Part shown: positions 34,441-46,600 of the stretch, piece after piece | Numbering within the stretch: the stretch's first letter is position 1 | Layout of the letters: each line of letters begins with the position of its first letter | Source of the DNA: Zhengitettix transpicula | Taxonomy: Eukaryota > Arthropoda > Insecta > Orthoptera > Tetrigidae | Direction: 5' to 3' | Length of the DNA: 64,000 bases | Assembly (NCBI GenBank): GCA_037074705.1 | Contig: CM073593.1 | Location: 57,169,501 to 57,233,500, forward strand | Notes under the pieces: generated by a model | What the model saw: only the letters and a program-made list of their open reading frames with translations | What the model was told of the DNA's origin: nothing | The model's database searches: none | Made by a program: the position numbers and the translations under genes

Positions 34441-37400
34441 GTACATAGTTAACATGCCAACCACCAGGAACTGGAAATATCTTCCCTCCACACACACACA
34501 AAAAATAGGAGAAGGACGTTCAATCTTCACAGCGATAAGGAGATTCAAGTTCAAGTCTTTAGCGTCCAGGTCAGAAAAAAAAACACCTCCACACCCTTTT
34601 TCCTATTCCTCATTACAAAGTTTATTTATTGTATTATCACCATTATTAAGAAATCGTCACGGTCGAGGAACTTCCTATCGTCAATATATTTGATCAATAC
34701 TGTAAATAGCCTTCAATCGCGAAATATTGACATAATGTAAATACATCTAAAAATGAAAATATTAGAATAATTCTGTTTTTCCTGATGCCAATATCATTGA
34801 TTTAGAATTTAATTAAAATGGTATGTTATATGACGATTGGTCATGCCATGTTTCCCGGTGATAAGTCACGTCTTTGTAATGGCGTGATTTCAGGTGTAGA
34901 TGGCAAAAACAAATGAAGGTGGGAAGTAATAAAACAATATTAAAAGATTACAGTGTGTTTCGAAAATCAGTAGCGTAGGCACCTTCTAGCCTCCCTGAGC
35001 TGGACTGAACCGAGTAGGTACATGACTTTAAGAGTTCCGGACTCACTTTCATGTTACTCAACTGATGTTACTTACTACCTGTAGACGTACAGTGATGAAA
35101 CGTCGTTCTTTCACCCATCCCTACCTACTTTTTCTCATAGTGACTATTAAAAGATCTATTTCTGTAGATTTAGGTGAGAAAATAAATTATTCGCTTTTAT
35201 AAATCGGGTTTATAACTCGGAATCCATTTCAAAATATTATAGCAGAAGAATATTTGAATATATCTGTTCTGTCGTTTTCCCCCAAAAAGTATTATATTTA
35301 TTTTACATTACAGGAAAGTCTCCACGACTTTTGCCCACGCTACAGTCTGAAGTGGAGAGACAGGAGAAATGATCTCTATTGAAATGCGAATTTTTTTGAC
35401 GTGAATATATCAAATGCCGTTTTGTCTTGTCACTTCCTAGCATAAGAACGTCCAAGTTTTCAATAACAAATTACATAATTACAATCTCTTCATTGTCTTT
35501 GCTGCATTTTGTACCAAGTAACGCATCAAGATTCCACGAGTTTCCTTAATATATTTGTTATAGTTGCATGTCACACTGAGAATTAAATGAAATTATTACT
35601 TTATTTCAATGCTCTTCGTCTTATAAATAAACACAGAAAAAAAATATGCCGATGTACTTAATTATGTTTTATTTACTAAATTTGATTACTATTTATTTAT
35701 TTTATTCATAATTTTTTTTCTTTATTAAACATATTTGTCTTTCATTAACGTCTCATTTACGTATCTTTATTGATTATTTTTCGAATTTTTTAACTACGGA
35801 TTTTATGGTAGAGTATTTCCCTAGGTTTCGATTATTGAACCGTATTTGGTCAAGTTATTGATTTTGACTTGGAATATTTCCTCAGTTGAAGGTGAAATCA
35901 ATAATTCTAAATACCTTTTAGACATCCTGGCACGTCATAACGTTTGCAGATTAAATTATCTTGAACTACTTCGTGAACGTGTTTTACAACGCCACGTCGT
36001 GTTCTCTTCATTCGAAGGCCCAATCAGTTTACTTACAAAGCCATAGAAATACACACATACATTTTTCTTTAAGAATTCTGCCCAATTTCTTTTACGAAGT
36101 ATTTTATGCGATCATACTCAACCATATCGTGATAACGGAAGTTTCTTCTTGAAAATTAGAAAAGCGATTTTGTGGAATAAAGGCTAGATCGAAGATTTTG
36201 AACTACACAATATTATTTAGGAACGTCAATTTGTAGAATAGCTATCGTTTATTTAAATAAAAGTACATATGTTGGTTGATGTATGTGTTAACAGAACACT
36301 TGAATTTATAATGGTCTGAGTCATTGTTGACGTCGAATAATATTTAGGGCTATCTTTGTGATTTGGGTTCGGTTTCCGGATCACCCCAGGACTTTTCGTC
36401 GGTTGATGGATTGAAACAATACATCTACGAAAACAATAGCACGCATGATTAACATGTGCACAAAGGCATCACGACCGTCACTAATTTATCAATCACCTGT
36501 CCGCCTGCATCATTATGCATTGAGTGTACGAATTGTTACGCCTCACCAAGCATTCGAAATCGGGTCTCTGAAACGTCAAAGCCTAATGAGTAGATCGTGG
36601 ACCCTTTATTGAGCTCGAAAAGAAGACGAAAAATAAAAGGAAGAATGTATTGTAATGAATCAAACTTCAGATTACGCAGACATTGTGACTCAAAAGAACG
36701 CCTAAAACAAACTTGAAGTATAGATGAATGGACTTCGTATTGAACCCTTACCTCAGACAAAGGACAGTGAGAAATATCTGTTTTTGAGAATACCCTTAGC
36801 TTAATAAAATAACCTGTTACTTATTGTTAATTGGATAAGTGATTTTTGTATTAGGATTGAATCTAGAAGATTCTAAATTAATCTTTGATAGAGTTGATAA
36901 AAATTTCGATGCTTCCTGAAGTCGTAGTTTTGGCTCCTTTATTAACAAAACCGGAACACACTATTTAATAAAGAAGTAATGGCTACATAACTGATTTCAA
37001 GATTATTAAATTTCAGAGTGAGAACGTTGAGGTTCTCAGTAGTTCTCTTCGAGATCAATTAACAAATTAATTAGTTGACACCATGATTTTAAAATATTAT
37101 ATTGTTACTGTATCAGAGATAATTTTTTTAACTTCAATAAAATGAATTTTTATAAAAAAAATTAAAGAAGTTTAAAGAAAAAAATTGCAAGAAATTTTTT
37201 TTAAAACAAAATTCATACATTTCTATAAAATACTTTCTTGGACTTCGAAGTAAAGCGATACGAAGCCTTATGTTGATGAAAATTGTCCAGGATTATGGAG
37301 TAAGTTTAAAGAATTGATTTGTTTAAGTGGGAAAAAACTGCAATTTTACAAGTGTGTCAGTGACTAACAGGCAAAACTGAGATCAGAAAATCTGTAAAAT

Positions 37401-37527
37401 AATTTCCCACACCTCAAAATAGGGTGGAAATGAATTCAAAGTCTGGATTTGAAGAAAATGCTTCCAGGAGTATAAAACGAGATTTATATTAACGATTTTG
37501 AAAAATAAATAGCCATGTAAGAGACAA
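34441..37527. other. Gene-free AT-rich stretch, nothing recognised
   Basis: Only short frames (up to 84 codons) and homopolymer runs. No repeat structure that I can detect by eye. Confidence 0.6.
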
Positions 37528-37590
37528 AAAAAAGTGATAATATAAATACCACACGTTTCTGTAATCCTGGTTGCGTTCCTCAGATGAAGA
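37528..37590 (-). ncRNA. Hammerhead-like motif
   Basis: The minus strand reads CATCTGAGGA, then AACCAGGATT (imperfect stem II), then GAAACGTGTGGTATTTATATTATCAC. The core fits CTGANGA (N = G), GAAAC is intact and GTA could be the cleavage triplet. The tail ACGTGTGGTATTTATATTATCACTT is shared almost exactly with the palindrome at 41679-41790, so they belong to one family. Confidence 0.45.
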
Positions 37591-37905
37591 CTTTTCAGTG
37601 AAGAATTACGACGGAAATTCACACTGGCAGAATATTTCTAGAAACTTTTGTTAGTTACCTATAGTTGAAGTGTTCATTATCTCCCAAGATTACAATGAGT
37701 TAAAAAAATTAGTAACGGAGCCTAAGGGATTTCAAAGTGAGGTTAAGGTCTTCACTAGTTCCCTCTCCAGTCCAATGCAGCTCTCCGAATTTTATGGTTG
37801 TTTTCGCTCAGGGCCCTGAAAAGAGTTAAAAAATAGCATTAGGTCTGGTCGAAAGTATTTACGAGCTGAAGTGTGTTGCAGGTAGCTGCAAATGTAACAA
37901 ACGTG

Positions 37906-37945
37906 CCCCCCCCCCCCCCCCCCGCCTATTTTTTTTTCTTTTTTG
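37906..37945 (+). repeat. C18 homopolymer followed by a T-rich tract
   Basis: Eighteen consecutive C residues (37906-37923) are followed by GCCTA and a T-rich run ending in TTGTAG. Together they look like a long polypyrimidine tract before a 3' splice site. Confidence 0.9.
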
Positions 37946-37948
37946 TAG

Positions 37949-38099
37949 ATCCGCCCGCCTGCAGGTATCGAAGTTGTGAAAGTTGTTTGCGCACAATGTG
38001 TCTCCTGGAAGCGGCTTTTATTCAGTGGAACATGGAAGTCGAGGGAACCCCTCTTCCAAATTGAGGGTGGACAGTGTCGGGGATCAGGTCAGACCCCAG
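37949..38099 (+). CDS. Exon-like island, product unknown
   Basis: A polypyrimidine tract ending TTTTTTGTAG (AG at 37947-37948) precedes a 151-bp GC-richer segment. The segment ends at ACCCCAG/GTAAGGG (GT at 38100-38101), an excellent 5' splice site. One frame is open across the whole segment, about 50 codons beginning IRPPAGIEVVKVVCAQCVSW. I do not recognise the peptide, and two other plus frames are also largely open, so coding is unproven. Size and signals suit an internal animal exon. It could equally be chance or a non-coding exon. Confidence 0.25.
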
Positions 38100-38101
38100 G
38101 T

Positions 38102-38956
38102 AAGGGTCGCAAATCCCTCCATTCCGAGGGACATTTCGCTGTCCGGAGGGTCACAGTCAAGAGGAAGGAAACCTTGGCGGAAAAATGGTCAACCGTAACG
38201 TAACATTATATGTACAGTGTTTAATAATCACAGATATTTCTCGTCCGTGACGAGAGAGAGCGGGTCGAAATTTGGTCGACTGTGGATATGATTGAATTTG
38301 ACGTGCGTTTTATAAACACAGCATCGACGTTTACCAAGAGAGGAAAACGAAGAGAGAAAAAAGCTGTTAATAAAAATGCAGACAACTGTCGCTGGTGTTT
38401 GTCCAGAGGAAGAAATGAAAGAGGAGAAGAAAAAAAGACAAAAAAAGGATGCTAATACCGAAAATAAAATTTGCTATTGACATTTCAGAACATTGGAAAA
38501 GCTGGTAAAAAGTGAAAACTATTCTTCAAAAAAAATATTCAGAATAAAATAATATTAATGAAAACTAAAGTTATTGTAAACCTGAAACTATAAGTGTGAA
38601 ATATTCGAATACCATGAATTACAACTGAATGTTTGCGATTAGCGACATGTTCTTTTATCCAGGTTTCTTAAAGCGTGAGTGGATTTATATGGATATATTT
38701 ATTATTACCAAGGGTCATTTTCACGGTGACAGTTTTAAAAAAGTGAAAACTAAACATATTAACATCCAGAAAATCCTTCATAGTCCTTCCTCACTTTCAG
38801 TCACGTCACTGAGTAATTTTAAATCCATTTTTTAAACCTATTCGTAACATAATTTCCACCTCCCATTTTTATACTTTTAATATTATTGAATAACATTTTT
38901 GAATTAGTTGGGAAAGTCTCTACTATTTTTCAGAGAAAACATTCCAGTTGTACTGA
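38102..38956. other. Gene-free stretch, nothing recognised
   Basis: Purine-rich around 38330-38450, AT-rich after. No domain identified. Confidence 0.55.
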
Positions 38957-39087
38957 CCTGTTTAAGATTTTTATATACATTCGTTCTTTGTTCCCTTTGT
39001 CGCTTATTGACAAATCGAATGATTTGGCCAATATAAAACTGAACAATCGTTATATTCAATTTTATAAACTACATTATGAGTTGACCT
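38957..39087 (-). pseudogene. Penelope-like element GIY-YIG endonuclease relic
   Basis: Minus-strand translation gives NVVYKIEYNDCSV (39075 to about 39037). After a single frame change it continues LYIGQIIRFVNKRQREQRTN (to about 38975). The order VVYKI..C, YIGQ, R...R..EQ is the hallmark of the GIY-YIG endonuclease at the C-terminus of Penelope-like retroelements. The reverse transcriptase part is not recognisable to the right, where a GC-richer unrelated block begins, so the copy is truncated and frame-broken. A second, independent relic lies at 60860-61150. Confidence 0.7.
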
Positions 39088-39099
39088 TTTATCCATTTT

Positions 39100-39440
39100 G
39101 CAGAATTTCGCTGTCCGTCGGCGAAGCCCACAGACCTTGTGATTTGCGCATTGTCGCCCGGGCCGTTTAGAGGGGATGAGTTTATTAGGGGATGTCCACG
39201 TTGCCAATTCAGCGTTTTGTTCCGCTGAGAAGTAAGTCCCGTCCGGCATTTCCTTCCCTGTGTAATTTGTCGCACACAGGAGCGCCAGCCATTACGCAAG
39301 GAGCCGGAGCTCGTTCCCATGACGGCCTCTTACCTACTCACATAACGCCGGAAGAATCGCAGATTAACATCGGCCGCCGTATATGGAAGGGTCTAGTTTC
39401 CACGTCGCCGTAGAGGGCAAATCCGATTAGGTAACTCCTC
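39100..39440. promoter_or_regulatory. GC-richer block without repeats, possible regulatory DNA
   Basis: A compositionally distinct block between AT-rich flanks containing GGCCGCCGT, CTGCTGCTGCTGC and GATTA-type sites (near 39361 and 39424). Opposing frames of 73-83 codons are unrecognised. No transposon terminus was seen. Regulatory function is only suggested by contrast with the flanks. Confidence 0.15.
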
Positions 39441-39659
39441 CGCCACTCAAGCTGCTGCTGCTGCAACTGCTTAAGCCGCCTTAATCAACTCATGCAAAAC
39501 GACGTTAACGTAAACCTGACTGATACGTAACAATTGTTTTTGGTGGGTCTCGACAACCACTTTTATCCGTTCCAGGAAACACGTTTTAAAGCACGCAAGT
39601 GTGTGACACGAATGTCCCGGCTGATAACTCAGTTATGTTGTAATTTCGCGGCAATAAAC

Positions 39660-39740
39660 TCTGCTTGCATGTAACAATTTGGACACATCGGTTCGATTCC
39701 CGGTCCGGTCGAGATTTTTCCATCCTGATTACTTAATTAA
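39660..39740 (+). mobile_element. tRNA-derived SINE fragment
   Basis: It holds a B box GGTTCGATTCC (39690-39700) followed by CGGTCCGGTCGAGATTTTTCCATCC. That is the same post-B-box sequence as the minus-strand SINE at 6735-6850. The A box region is degraded. Confidence 0.65.
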
Positions 39741-39825
39741 AAATCTTTTCAAGTAACGTTCACAGAATGAAATACAATTTGGACTTCCTTAAACTACAGT
39801 AATTTTTTATAACTTATGAACAATG

Positions 39826-39873
39826 AATTGACCATTGAACATATAATTGACCATTGAACATATAATTGACCAT
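39826..39873 (+). repeat. 19-bp short tandem repeat, 2.5 units
   Basis: AATTGACCATTGAACATAT occurs at 39826 and 39845 exactly, with a partial third unit from 39864. The perfect identity suggests recent slippage. Confidence 0.9.
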
Positions 39874-40234
39874 CTCATAACACTAGTTGTCCTTTTCTTA
39901 TGGTTAACGTTGTGACGCGTGGTTATAAAATTTAAACAAAACATTTAGAAAGAGAATATCGAAGCCAATTTTATGTTACGAAAGTCAGTGTGATCATTCT
40001 GACGATCTACGTACTTAGTTACTTTTTGTTGTACCGTATTATTTTAATGAAATATTACGCGTTTACTCATAGACGAAGTTGGTCGTAACTGAACGCATCA
40101 AGCATCAAGTGTTTCACACATCTAATTGATTAAACAAGCAGCGCAATAAATAGTTAAATAAAAAATCGTTTGTGTCTTCTAATGCGATTGGTTTCTTCTT
40201 TATATAATTATATATAATTAAATATAAAGTAAGT
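39874..40234. other. Gene-free AT-rich stretch
   Basis: Includes repeated ATATAATTA runs at 40201-40245. No gene signal. Confidence 0.55.
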
Positions 40235-40425
40235 AATTATATATAAAGAAAAGAATAGTGAGTCCAGAATAGCACCTTGAGGAACCCTAATATTTATTTG
40301 TCCTGAATCAGAATGAAAATTTTCACCAGATGTTTCCTGTTACTTAAAGAAGGCAGAGAACCACGAATTTGAGGTTTGAATTTTTCTAATAGAATTCAAA
40401 ACAATAAAAATAATTTCCGAAAAGA
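40235..40425 (-). pseudogene. LINE reverse transcriptase relic
   Basis: Minus-strand translation in one frame, starting near 40398, gives LNSIRKIQTSNSWFSAFFK. It then has a stop, continues SGENFHSDSGQINI, and reaches VPQGAILDSLFF (about 40300 to 40255). The SWF..(Y/F)(L/F)..R/K region followed by a VPQG motif 25-30 residues later is the conserved block of non-LTR (Jockey/CR1-like) reverse transcriptases, where GVPQGS.L.P.LF is usual. The downstream F.DD catalytic box is not found, because the sequence turns into AT repeats. One in-frame stop and truncation make it dead. Confidence 0.75.
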
Positions 40426-41420
40426 AAATTCCTACTGTTCATAATCGGTGTCTCAGATTTGAGATCATGATTCATATGCACTATTTCATTTGCATCAAAT
40501 ATTTATATGGCTAAAATATTGTGAGGGTAAAGACGGGAGGTTCAATGAAGCAACATATTTATAGCGACTGACTAATGTTCCTCGCAGCAGCTCCCCAGCA
40601 ACGGCAACACCTGATTCATATCTCTCCCCGAGCTTACAGACGCAGTTTGCTGATAGGATTTTGCCGGCTTAAGATAAAATGCCGTCAGCCGGGACTGTAG
40701 TGGCTTTTCCTCTCTAATACCAACCATACGGAGACGGAAATTGTCTTGTGTGCATTGATGTTCCATTAGAAGATCACAATTAAATATTCCATGCAAATAA
40801 TTTAACAACCAATGGAAACCTTAAACTTATTTCGGTTATTAAAAGCATTTTCAATCATGACAAACACTCAAGAGAATGGGATTTAGTAGTTCACGACATT
40901 AGATTTTCAGTAGTGCTGGTAGAGTATAAAGTACGAGAAGTGAGTCGATGCTAATTACTTCCACAATTCTGCTTCACGTGTTCACGGGAAATTTCTCGGC
41001 CATGGTAAGAAGGCGTTAATTTTGAGGCAGAAGGATGAATCACTAGCAGGATGAAATTATATTTAGGATTATTGACTCAGAAACACTTAGTCACAAGATC
41101 TGATAGCTCAAATATTGCACCAAAGTTCAAAACTATGAGAATATTGAGGAGGCGCTGAAAACTGTTTTTGAATAATAAAAATTATATAACGTTTTTTTTA
41201 AGATTCTAGGTATACTGCTAATTTAGGATAATTAAAAATCATATATCAGTCTTACTAAAAAATTTAAATTTTTGAAGTTACCAGAAATATATCTGAAACC
41301 AATTGCTATGGAAAAATATGAGATAAAGGCGTCACCATTCATAACAAGAGGAAATTATTCAAATTTTTGAAGGCTTGAGAAGAAAGAAGACACAACCAAT
41401 ACGTCGGCGGGTCGTGGAGT
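40426..41420. other. Gene-free stretch, nothing recognised
   Basis: A 78-codon minus-strand frame at 40572-40808 is unrecognised. The rest is AT-rich. Confidence 0.55.
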
Positions 41421-41460
41421 CTCCTGAAAAAGGAGGCTGACGCCTCCGAAAATTTTAAGA
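41421..41460 (+). ncRNA. Hammerhead-like motif with strong stem II
   Basis: CTCCTGAAAAAGGAGGC, then TGAC, then GCCTCCGAAAATTTT. Stem II is a perfect 6-bp GGAGGC/GCCTCC hairpin followed by GAAAA. The core is CTGAAAA, one base off CTGANGA. Stem III and the cleavage site are not clear. Confidence 0.35.
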
Positions 41461-41678
41461 CCTTCCTCTTATTAATTTTCAGGTAAGCCGCCACCTTTCT
41501 TTCGTGTCTTAATCAATTGCTTAAATTATTTTAAATTTGTCACATCATTACTCGCATAAATATATAATACGGAATGTATTTGTTTGTATTATTAGTGAAG
41601 AATATGTAAATAATGGAAAGAAGTGAATACTTTAAAATGAATTACGTCCGATTGAAAATTAATAATAAAAAATATAGC

Positions 41679-41790
41679 AAAATAAGTGATAATATATATA
41701 CCACACAACGTATCTGGGATCCTTGTTCCTTTCTTCAGGTGCTAATAGATCCCAGAAACGTTATATGGTATTTATAGTATCCCTTATTTT
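41679..41790. repeat. 112-bp imperfect palindrome with paired GAAACGT-type ends
   Basis: Arms 41679-41721 and 41748-41790 match as inverted copies at 37 of 43 positions around a 26-bp centre. Read on the minus strand, the left half gives CCTGAAGAAAGGAAC...GGATCCCAGATACGTTG, with an intact CTGANGA core but a GATAC box. Read on the plus strand, the right half gives GATCCCAGAAACGTT with the box intact but no core. Both arms end in a GGTA(T) tail shared with 37528-37590. As RNA or single-stranded DNA it would form a long hairpin. Confidence 0.75.
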
Positions 41791-43264
41791 ATCTGTATTT
41801 GGCTATCTTTCTTATTATTAAAATAATCCTTTCCTTAAACAAACTTCCTATAGCAGTAAACGTGACTTGGAAGGATGAAAAGGGCAGAGTATATATAAAA
41901 ATGCCTAATCTGAGGAAAATTTCGTGATTTACGTCAATCGGAAACGTACCTCGAGTACCAGGACGTCAATTGTTACCTTATCATATCTGTTTGTGTGCGA
42001 TAAAACTTTATTCTATAATTATACTTTGCCTACCTGCGTGACGAAATGCAACAATTATCTATTCTCAGTGGCTCACAGACTTCACTTCTGTTATAAGCAC
42101 GGGCCTTATTTCGATGGTCGATGACATATCATACATTAAATAAAACAATATTTTTAACTAGATAGTACGCTTATAAATGAAACATAATTTGAGGGAGTGT
42201 GAAAATCACACAAGATTGTGCGAAATCTGACACACTGAAATATCTGACATTACTAAAGATCAATAACATTAGTAATAGTTTTAAAGCGTCAAGAGTTTAA
42301 TCTATACTTTTTCTGTAGTTGTCAGTGTTCAAGGCGGATTTTGTATTTTTCTGTAAGGGCTGTAATCATAGCAACAAATCCGTTTCCTGAAAACTGTGAC
42401 ATCCCAAACTTTTTGAGTACAATTAATGTCGCACAGTTATTCAGGAAAAAAAAAATAAGCAATTTGAATACTGTACAAATTTATTCAAAGCGTGAACAGT
42501 TACGTGCCTTGAAAATACAAGAGTATCTTCAGTGTAATACGGTAAGTTCAGAAAAGGAGAACCATCGAATGACTCCGTCTAAATCCACGACAATTTATGT
42601 ATTAATACAGTTGATTCACCCTCAAAAAGTTAGCAATGCTTTTAAAGGATTATATTATCTTTGGTCAGAACGGAAATAATATTTAAGAAAACTAGGAGAA
42701 AATTGAGTATATTCAATTAATATATTCACCATATTAAATGATTCAAAGCTTTTATTGACTTGAATGAACTTTGGTTTAATGAACGAAGAAATAGTTGTAA
42801 ATGGAAAGATTTAATATAATTTACGTGTTTCGTAGGTAAACATATGCACTTTTGATAAGAACGATTTATAGGTGACATATTCAAACGACGTCATACGAAA
42901 TTCATTTGACTCAGTTCCTTATTAAATCGTAGATATAATGACGTTGGTGAAATATATACTATAAATTGTGTAAAATTTTCAATAAATCCAGCGACTAATT
43001 TTTTATATAAATTTTTGTTGATGAGAAAGCTATCCGCAAAAAGGCTGCTGCGATGCTTCCAGAAGGCCTAATACTAAATATCTCAAGTTTAATAAGAGCT
43101 GTTTCGAAAGACACTTCAGAAGAAATGCGAATTACGTAATGTAATTCTGAGACCAATCAGTAAATATATCGTGAGTGGAAAAAGTTAAATTGTAGAATTA
43201 AAGAACAGGAGAAGTGCGTTAAAACAAAGCTGAGGACTTACGCCAAGAAACCGGAATTAAATAT
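41791..43264. other. Gene-free stretch, nothing recognised
   Basis: A 112-codon plus-strand frame at 42341-42679 shows no recognisable domain. The remainder is AT-rich. Confidence 0.55.
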
Positions 43265-43335
43265 CGATTCTTCATCGAGTCCTTAAGTGGAAGGTCCTAG
43301 GTTCCATTCATGGTCTGATATTTTCATTCCGTTAA
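43265..43335 (+). mobile_element. Degraded tRNA-derived SINE fragment
   Basis: GTCCTAGGTTCCATTCATGGTCTGATATTTTCATTCC keeps a B-box-like AGGTTCCATTC (43299-43309) and the T-rich tail arrangement seen after the B box in the 6.7 and 39.7 kb SINEs. Strongly diverged. Confidence 0.35.
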
Positions 43336-43452
43336 ATGACAACGACAGACTGTCATTTTTCACAAGGAACATCCAATGTAGGCTACTACGAAACAAGTAA
43401 TATTGAAAATAAATTACTGTTTGAGCTTGAGTCAGAAATTCTCGTTTATTAA

Positions 43453-43508
43453 CAGAAATTAATTCTAAGACATTTCCTCCTTTTTTAAGGCTTCTTCAGA
43501 TTGGACGG
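43453..43508 (-). ncRNA. Hammerhead-like motif, left member of a pair
   Basis: The minus strand reads CAATCTGAAGAAGCCTT, AAAA, AAGGAG, then GAAATGTC. The CTGANGA core is intact and stem II is CCTT/AAGG, with GAAAT in place of GAAAC. The flank AATTAATTTCTGTTAATAAA is repeated in the plus-strand partner. Confidence 0.45.
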
Positions 43509-43611
43509 TTTTATTCTACAACTTATACATGAATAAAATAAGTTATTTTTTGAGAATGTGGTAATGCAATGTGTTTTAATACTTATGTTATTAATTTCTG
43601 AATTCTAGATT

Positions 43612-43668
43612 GAAAATGTCCGACCGGAAGAGGTGTTAAAAGAGGATGAAACGTATAATTAATTTTTG
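43612..43668 (+). ncRNA. Hammerhead-like remnant, right member of a pair
   Basis: The plus strand reads GACCGGAAGAGGTGTTAAAAGAGGATGAAACGTATAATTAATTTTTGC. The GAAAC box and flank match the copy at 43453-43508, but the core is degraded to CCGGAAGA. Confidence 0.4.
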
Positions 43669-46600
43669 CTATTAAGTTTTTTTCTGATTCAAAGCCGTAT
43701 GTCTACTTATTTATATTGTTATAAATGTCATCATTGTATGAAAAAATTAAATTGTTCTAGGATAACTTCTCTCTGTAATTTCGTCTCAGAAAAAAATATA
43801 TATTAGAGCACATAAGCATTAATCGGGAACTGCAGCTGAAGAAATTTCAGGTTAATCTGAATATGTAACTTTATTAATAAAACAAATATGTCTGACTGAC
43901 ACTGGCTAGTTATTTTCTAAAGCGGATAAATGCCTGGCCGGAAGGAAATTTCATCAACAGAGGAAATGAAACAGGAAAGGAATTTGTAGAACCAGCAGAA
44001 GAAACAACATATATCAGACTTTTCATGACACTTAAATTGTCCGAAAGCATCTATAACGATTTTACTTATTTATTTTTTGTTCTTTCGCCATAAATTAATT
44101 TATTAAGTTGTGTGTTGAGTAATGTAGTGTCTATCGGAGAAACGGCATTGGCGTAGATTTTGAAGTCTGCTCCTGCGTCTAAACTAACAACTCCTGACTG
44201 TTTTCTAGTATCTTTGTTGATGAAAGTGTAGGACTTTTCTACGGTATCTTATCTTCAGGGTTAAGAGTTTGCTTCTTAGGCTGTTCGTGGCGGAATCCAT
44301 GACTGGAAGTGCCAGAATTAGACCAATATTATTATAGGTGCGGATCATCGTAAGAGGAGACAACTCCATTTTACAAATGGCGGTTGAAATGTCCCGCTCC
44401 AAGTCCTTCGCGGAAGTTCACCACCTGAATGTGAGTGATTCATGACCCGATAACTTTTTCTAGTGAAACGATGTTTACGAATAATTTGACGCGCCTCTTT
44501 AGTCTTGCAGTATCTCGATACCCTCATTCCTACGATAAGTTGTAGCACGCCTAACCTGCTTAGATAAAAGCGTCATCATCTCAGGTAATCTGCTCTCCCT
44601 CTATTTACCTGTTAAAATGTGCGCTATATTTTGCAAGCTCTCTGCACAAAGTAACGGGGACGGCAAGTAGTACGGGATCGTAAACAACTCAGTCAATCCT
44701 GAGATCAACCTGAGTTCATAACGGGGCTGTGTATTGTAATAGGATCAGGCGTTAGTGGCTGAACCCAGTAAAACCAAATCGAAAATTCAGACTCTTACGA
44801 AAAGTATAACAAAAAGAAACGCATGCAATGGAAACGTCCAATGAGTAATTAAAATGTAGAAAAATATTTTCCAAATGTCGAAAATTAAGAATCATAATGT
44901 TTCTTACAACCTTGCGTATTATATATATTTACTCATACTTTTGCTGTAACTTATAACACTTTCTGGACTATTAATCTTTATCCCAACCAAGAGGAATCGC
45001 CGTAGTCTAAACGTGTATGAATGATTCATAAATACCTAAGATTCGATGGTCCTTTACCTAGTAGTTGTGAATTAATTATAAAAATTAATACAGGCTTTGA
45101 ATTCTAAAAAAAAAACAGTTTCCGAGGAACTGGAGAATAATTGGGCGAAAAAAAAAATTCACAGGAAACAGTCACATCACTAGAAAACTCATTTTATGGA
45201 AACTAGATCGATATGAATAGAACCCAGGTTAACTGATAGGTTATCGTAATTACAGAGGCTGAAATATAAATTAGCAATCGAAATGACTGATGTTAATATT
45301 TCATAACGCATATGAATAAATGAACTCGGTGTTCTTTTCTAAATCATTGATAATTTAGATTGTTTCAGAAGATAGATAAGACTCAACACTCGTCTAATCA
45401 ACGAAAATAAATGAACTTTTCATTTTCGTGCTCCATAATTCAAATAAAATTTATCGATTTGGCTGTACCCATGGGGTGATACAAATTTTTTTTCTTAAGT
45501 CCCTCAGTTTCAATGTGAGACTCCGTAAAAAGTTGATACAGAGGTAAATTATAATTATATAAAATCTGTTATAAATTATTATATAAAGACCGATCAATTT
45601 TAAATCTATGCGGATGGGATTTTATATAATATATTGTGATAGTAATAAATCGTGGTAACGAAATTGAATCATTTTACCTTGAATATTTTCAAAAGTGTAT
45701 TTTTAAAAAAAAAATCGTCCAAGTGTCCGGAAAAAATTTCTGTAATTTATTTACGACGTTTAACACTCAAAAATGAAAATATTTTCGTTTCTATACTTAT
45801 ATTTATCTAACTTCAATAATTCTAAATGAATAAGAGAATAATTTGGTAACGAATGAATAAGTAACTTAAATTTATTTTATATAATGGTTATACAAAAAAA
45901 TTCAACACTTGTTTCAAAATAATTTTATTTTTATTTTTTGATTTACTACATTGTACGCCGGATAAAGTCTTAGGTTGAGGAATAAACGTTGTTTTAATTT
46001 TTTATTAAATTACTTTAGTGGATTAAAAAGTTATTTCTTGACAAATTTGGCTGCGTTAATATATTTATCATTTTTGTATCATTTTAACGTTTTTATCAAT
46101 CCTTTCAATTTCATCAAAATTGTTGACTTGGTCCGAAAAAAATAAAGTGGCGTTTTTATTCTGGCAATGAAAATAATGAGAAATCAATTAATCAAAACTA
46201 ATTTTGTTGTTAATTTTCTTGTAGAGACTGAGTGGAATTTTTCGTGCTCGCTGGGGCAGAGTTCCAAGTGGGGGAATAAATAAAGTTTGTGTAGCAAATT
46301 TCGCTAAGATGCAGTTGGCACGTGTGGCGAGAATATTCCACAACACCACTTATGAAAACGATATACGGACGTCTACACTCTTTAAAAATAGCTTTAAATA
46401 ACCCGTGGAGGCGAAGTTATGGACCTAAAAAAAACTCTGAATACTCAAATGACTGTCATTAAGTTCTATAAAAAAATACTGTCTTAAATGCTGATTAAAT
46501 GTTTTGCACCAATAATAAATAATAAATCCACACATATCTTATCAAACTCGTTTCCTTTAAGCATTAAGTGGTTGTGTAAGAACTCAGTTTTGCAGATAAA

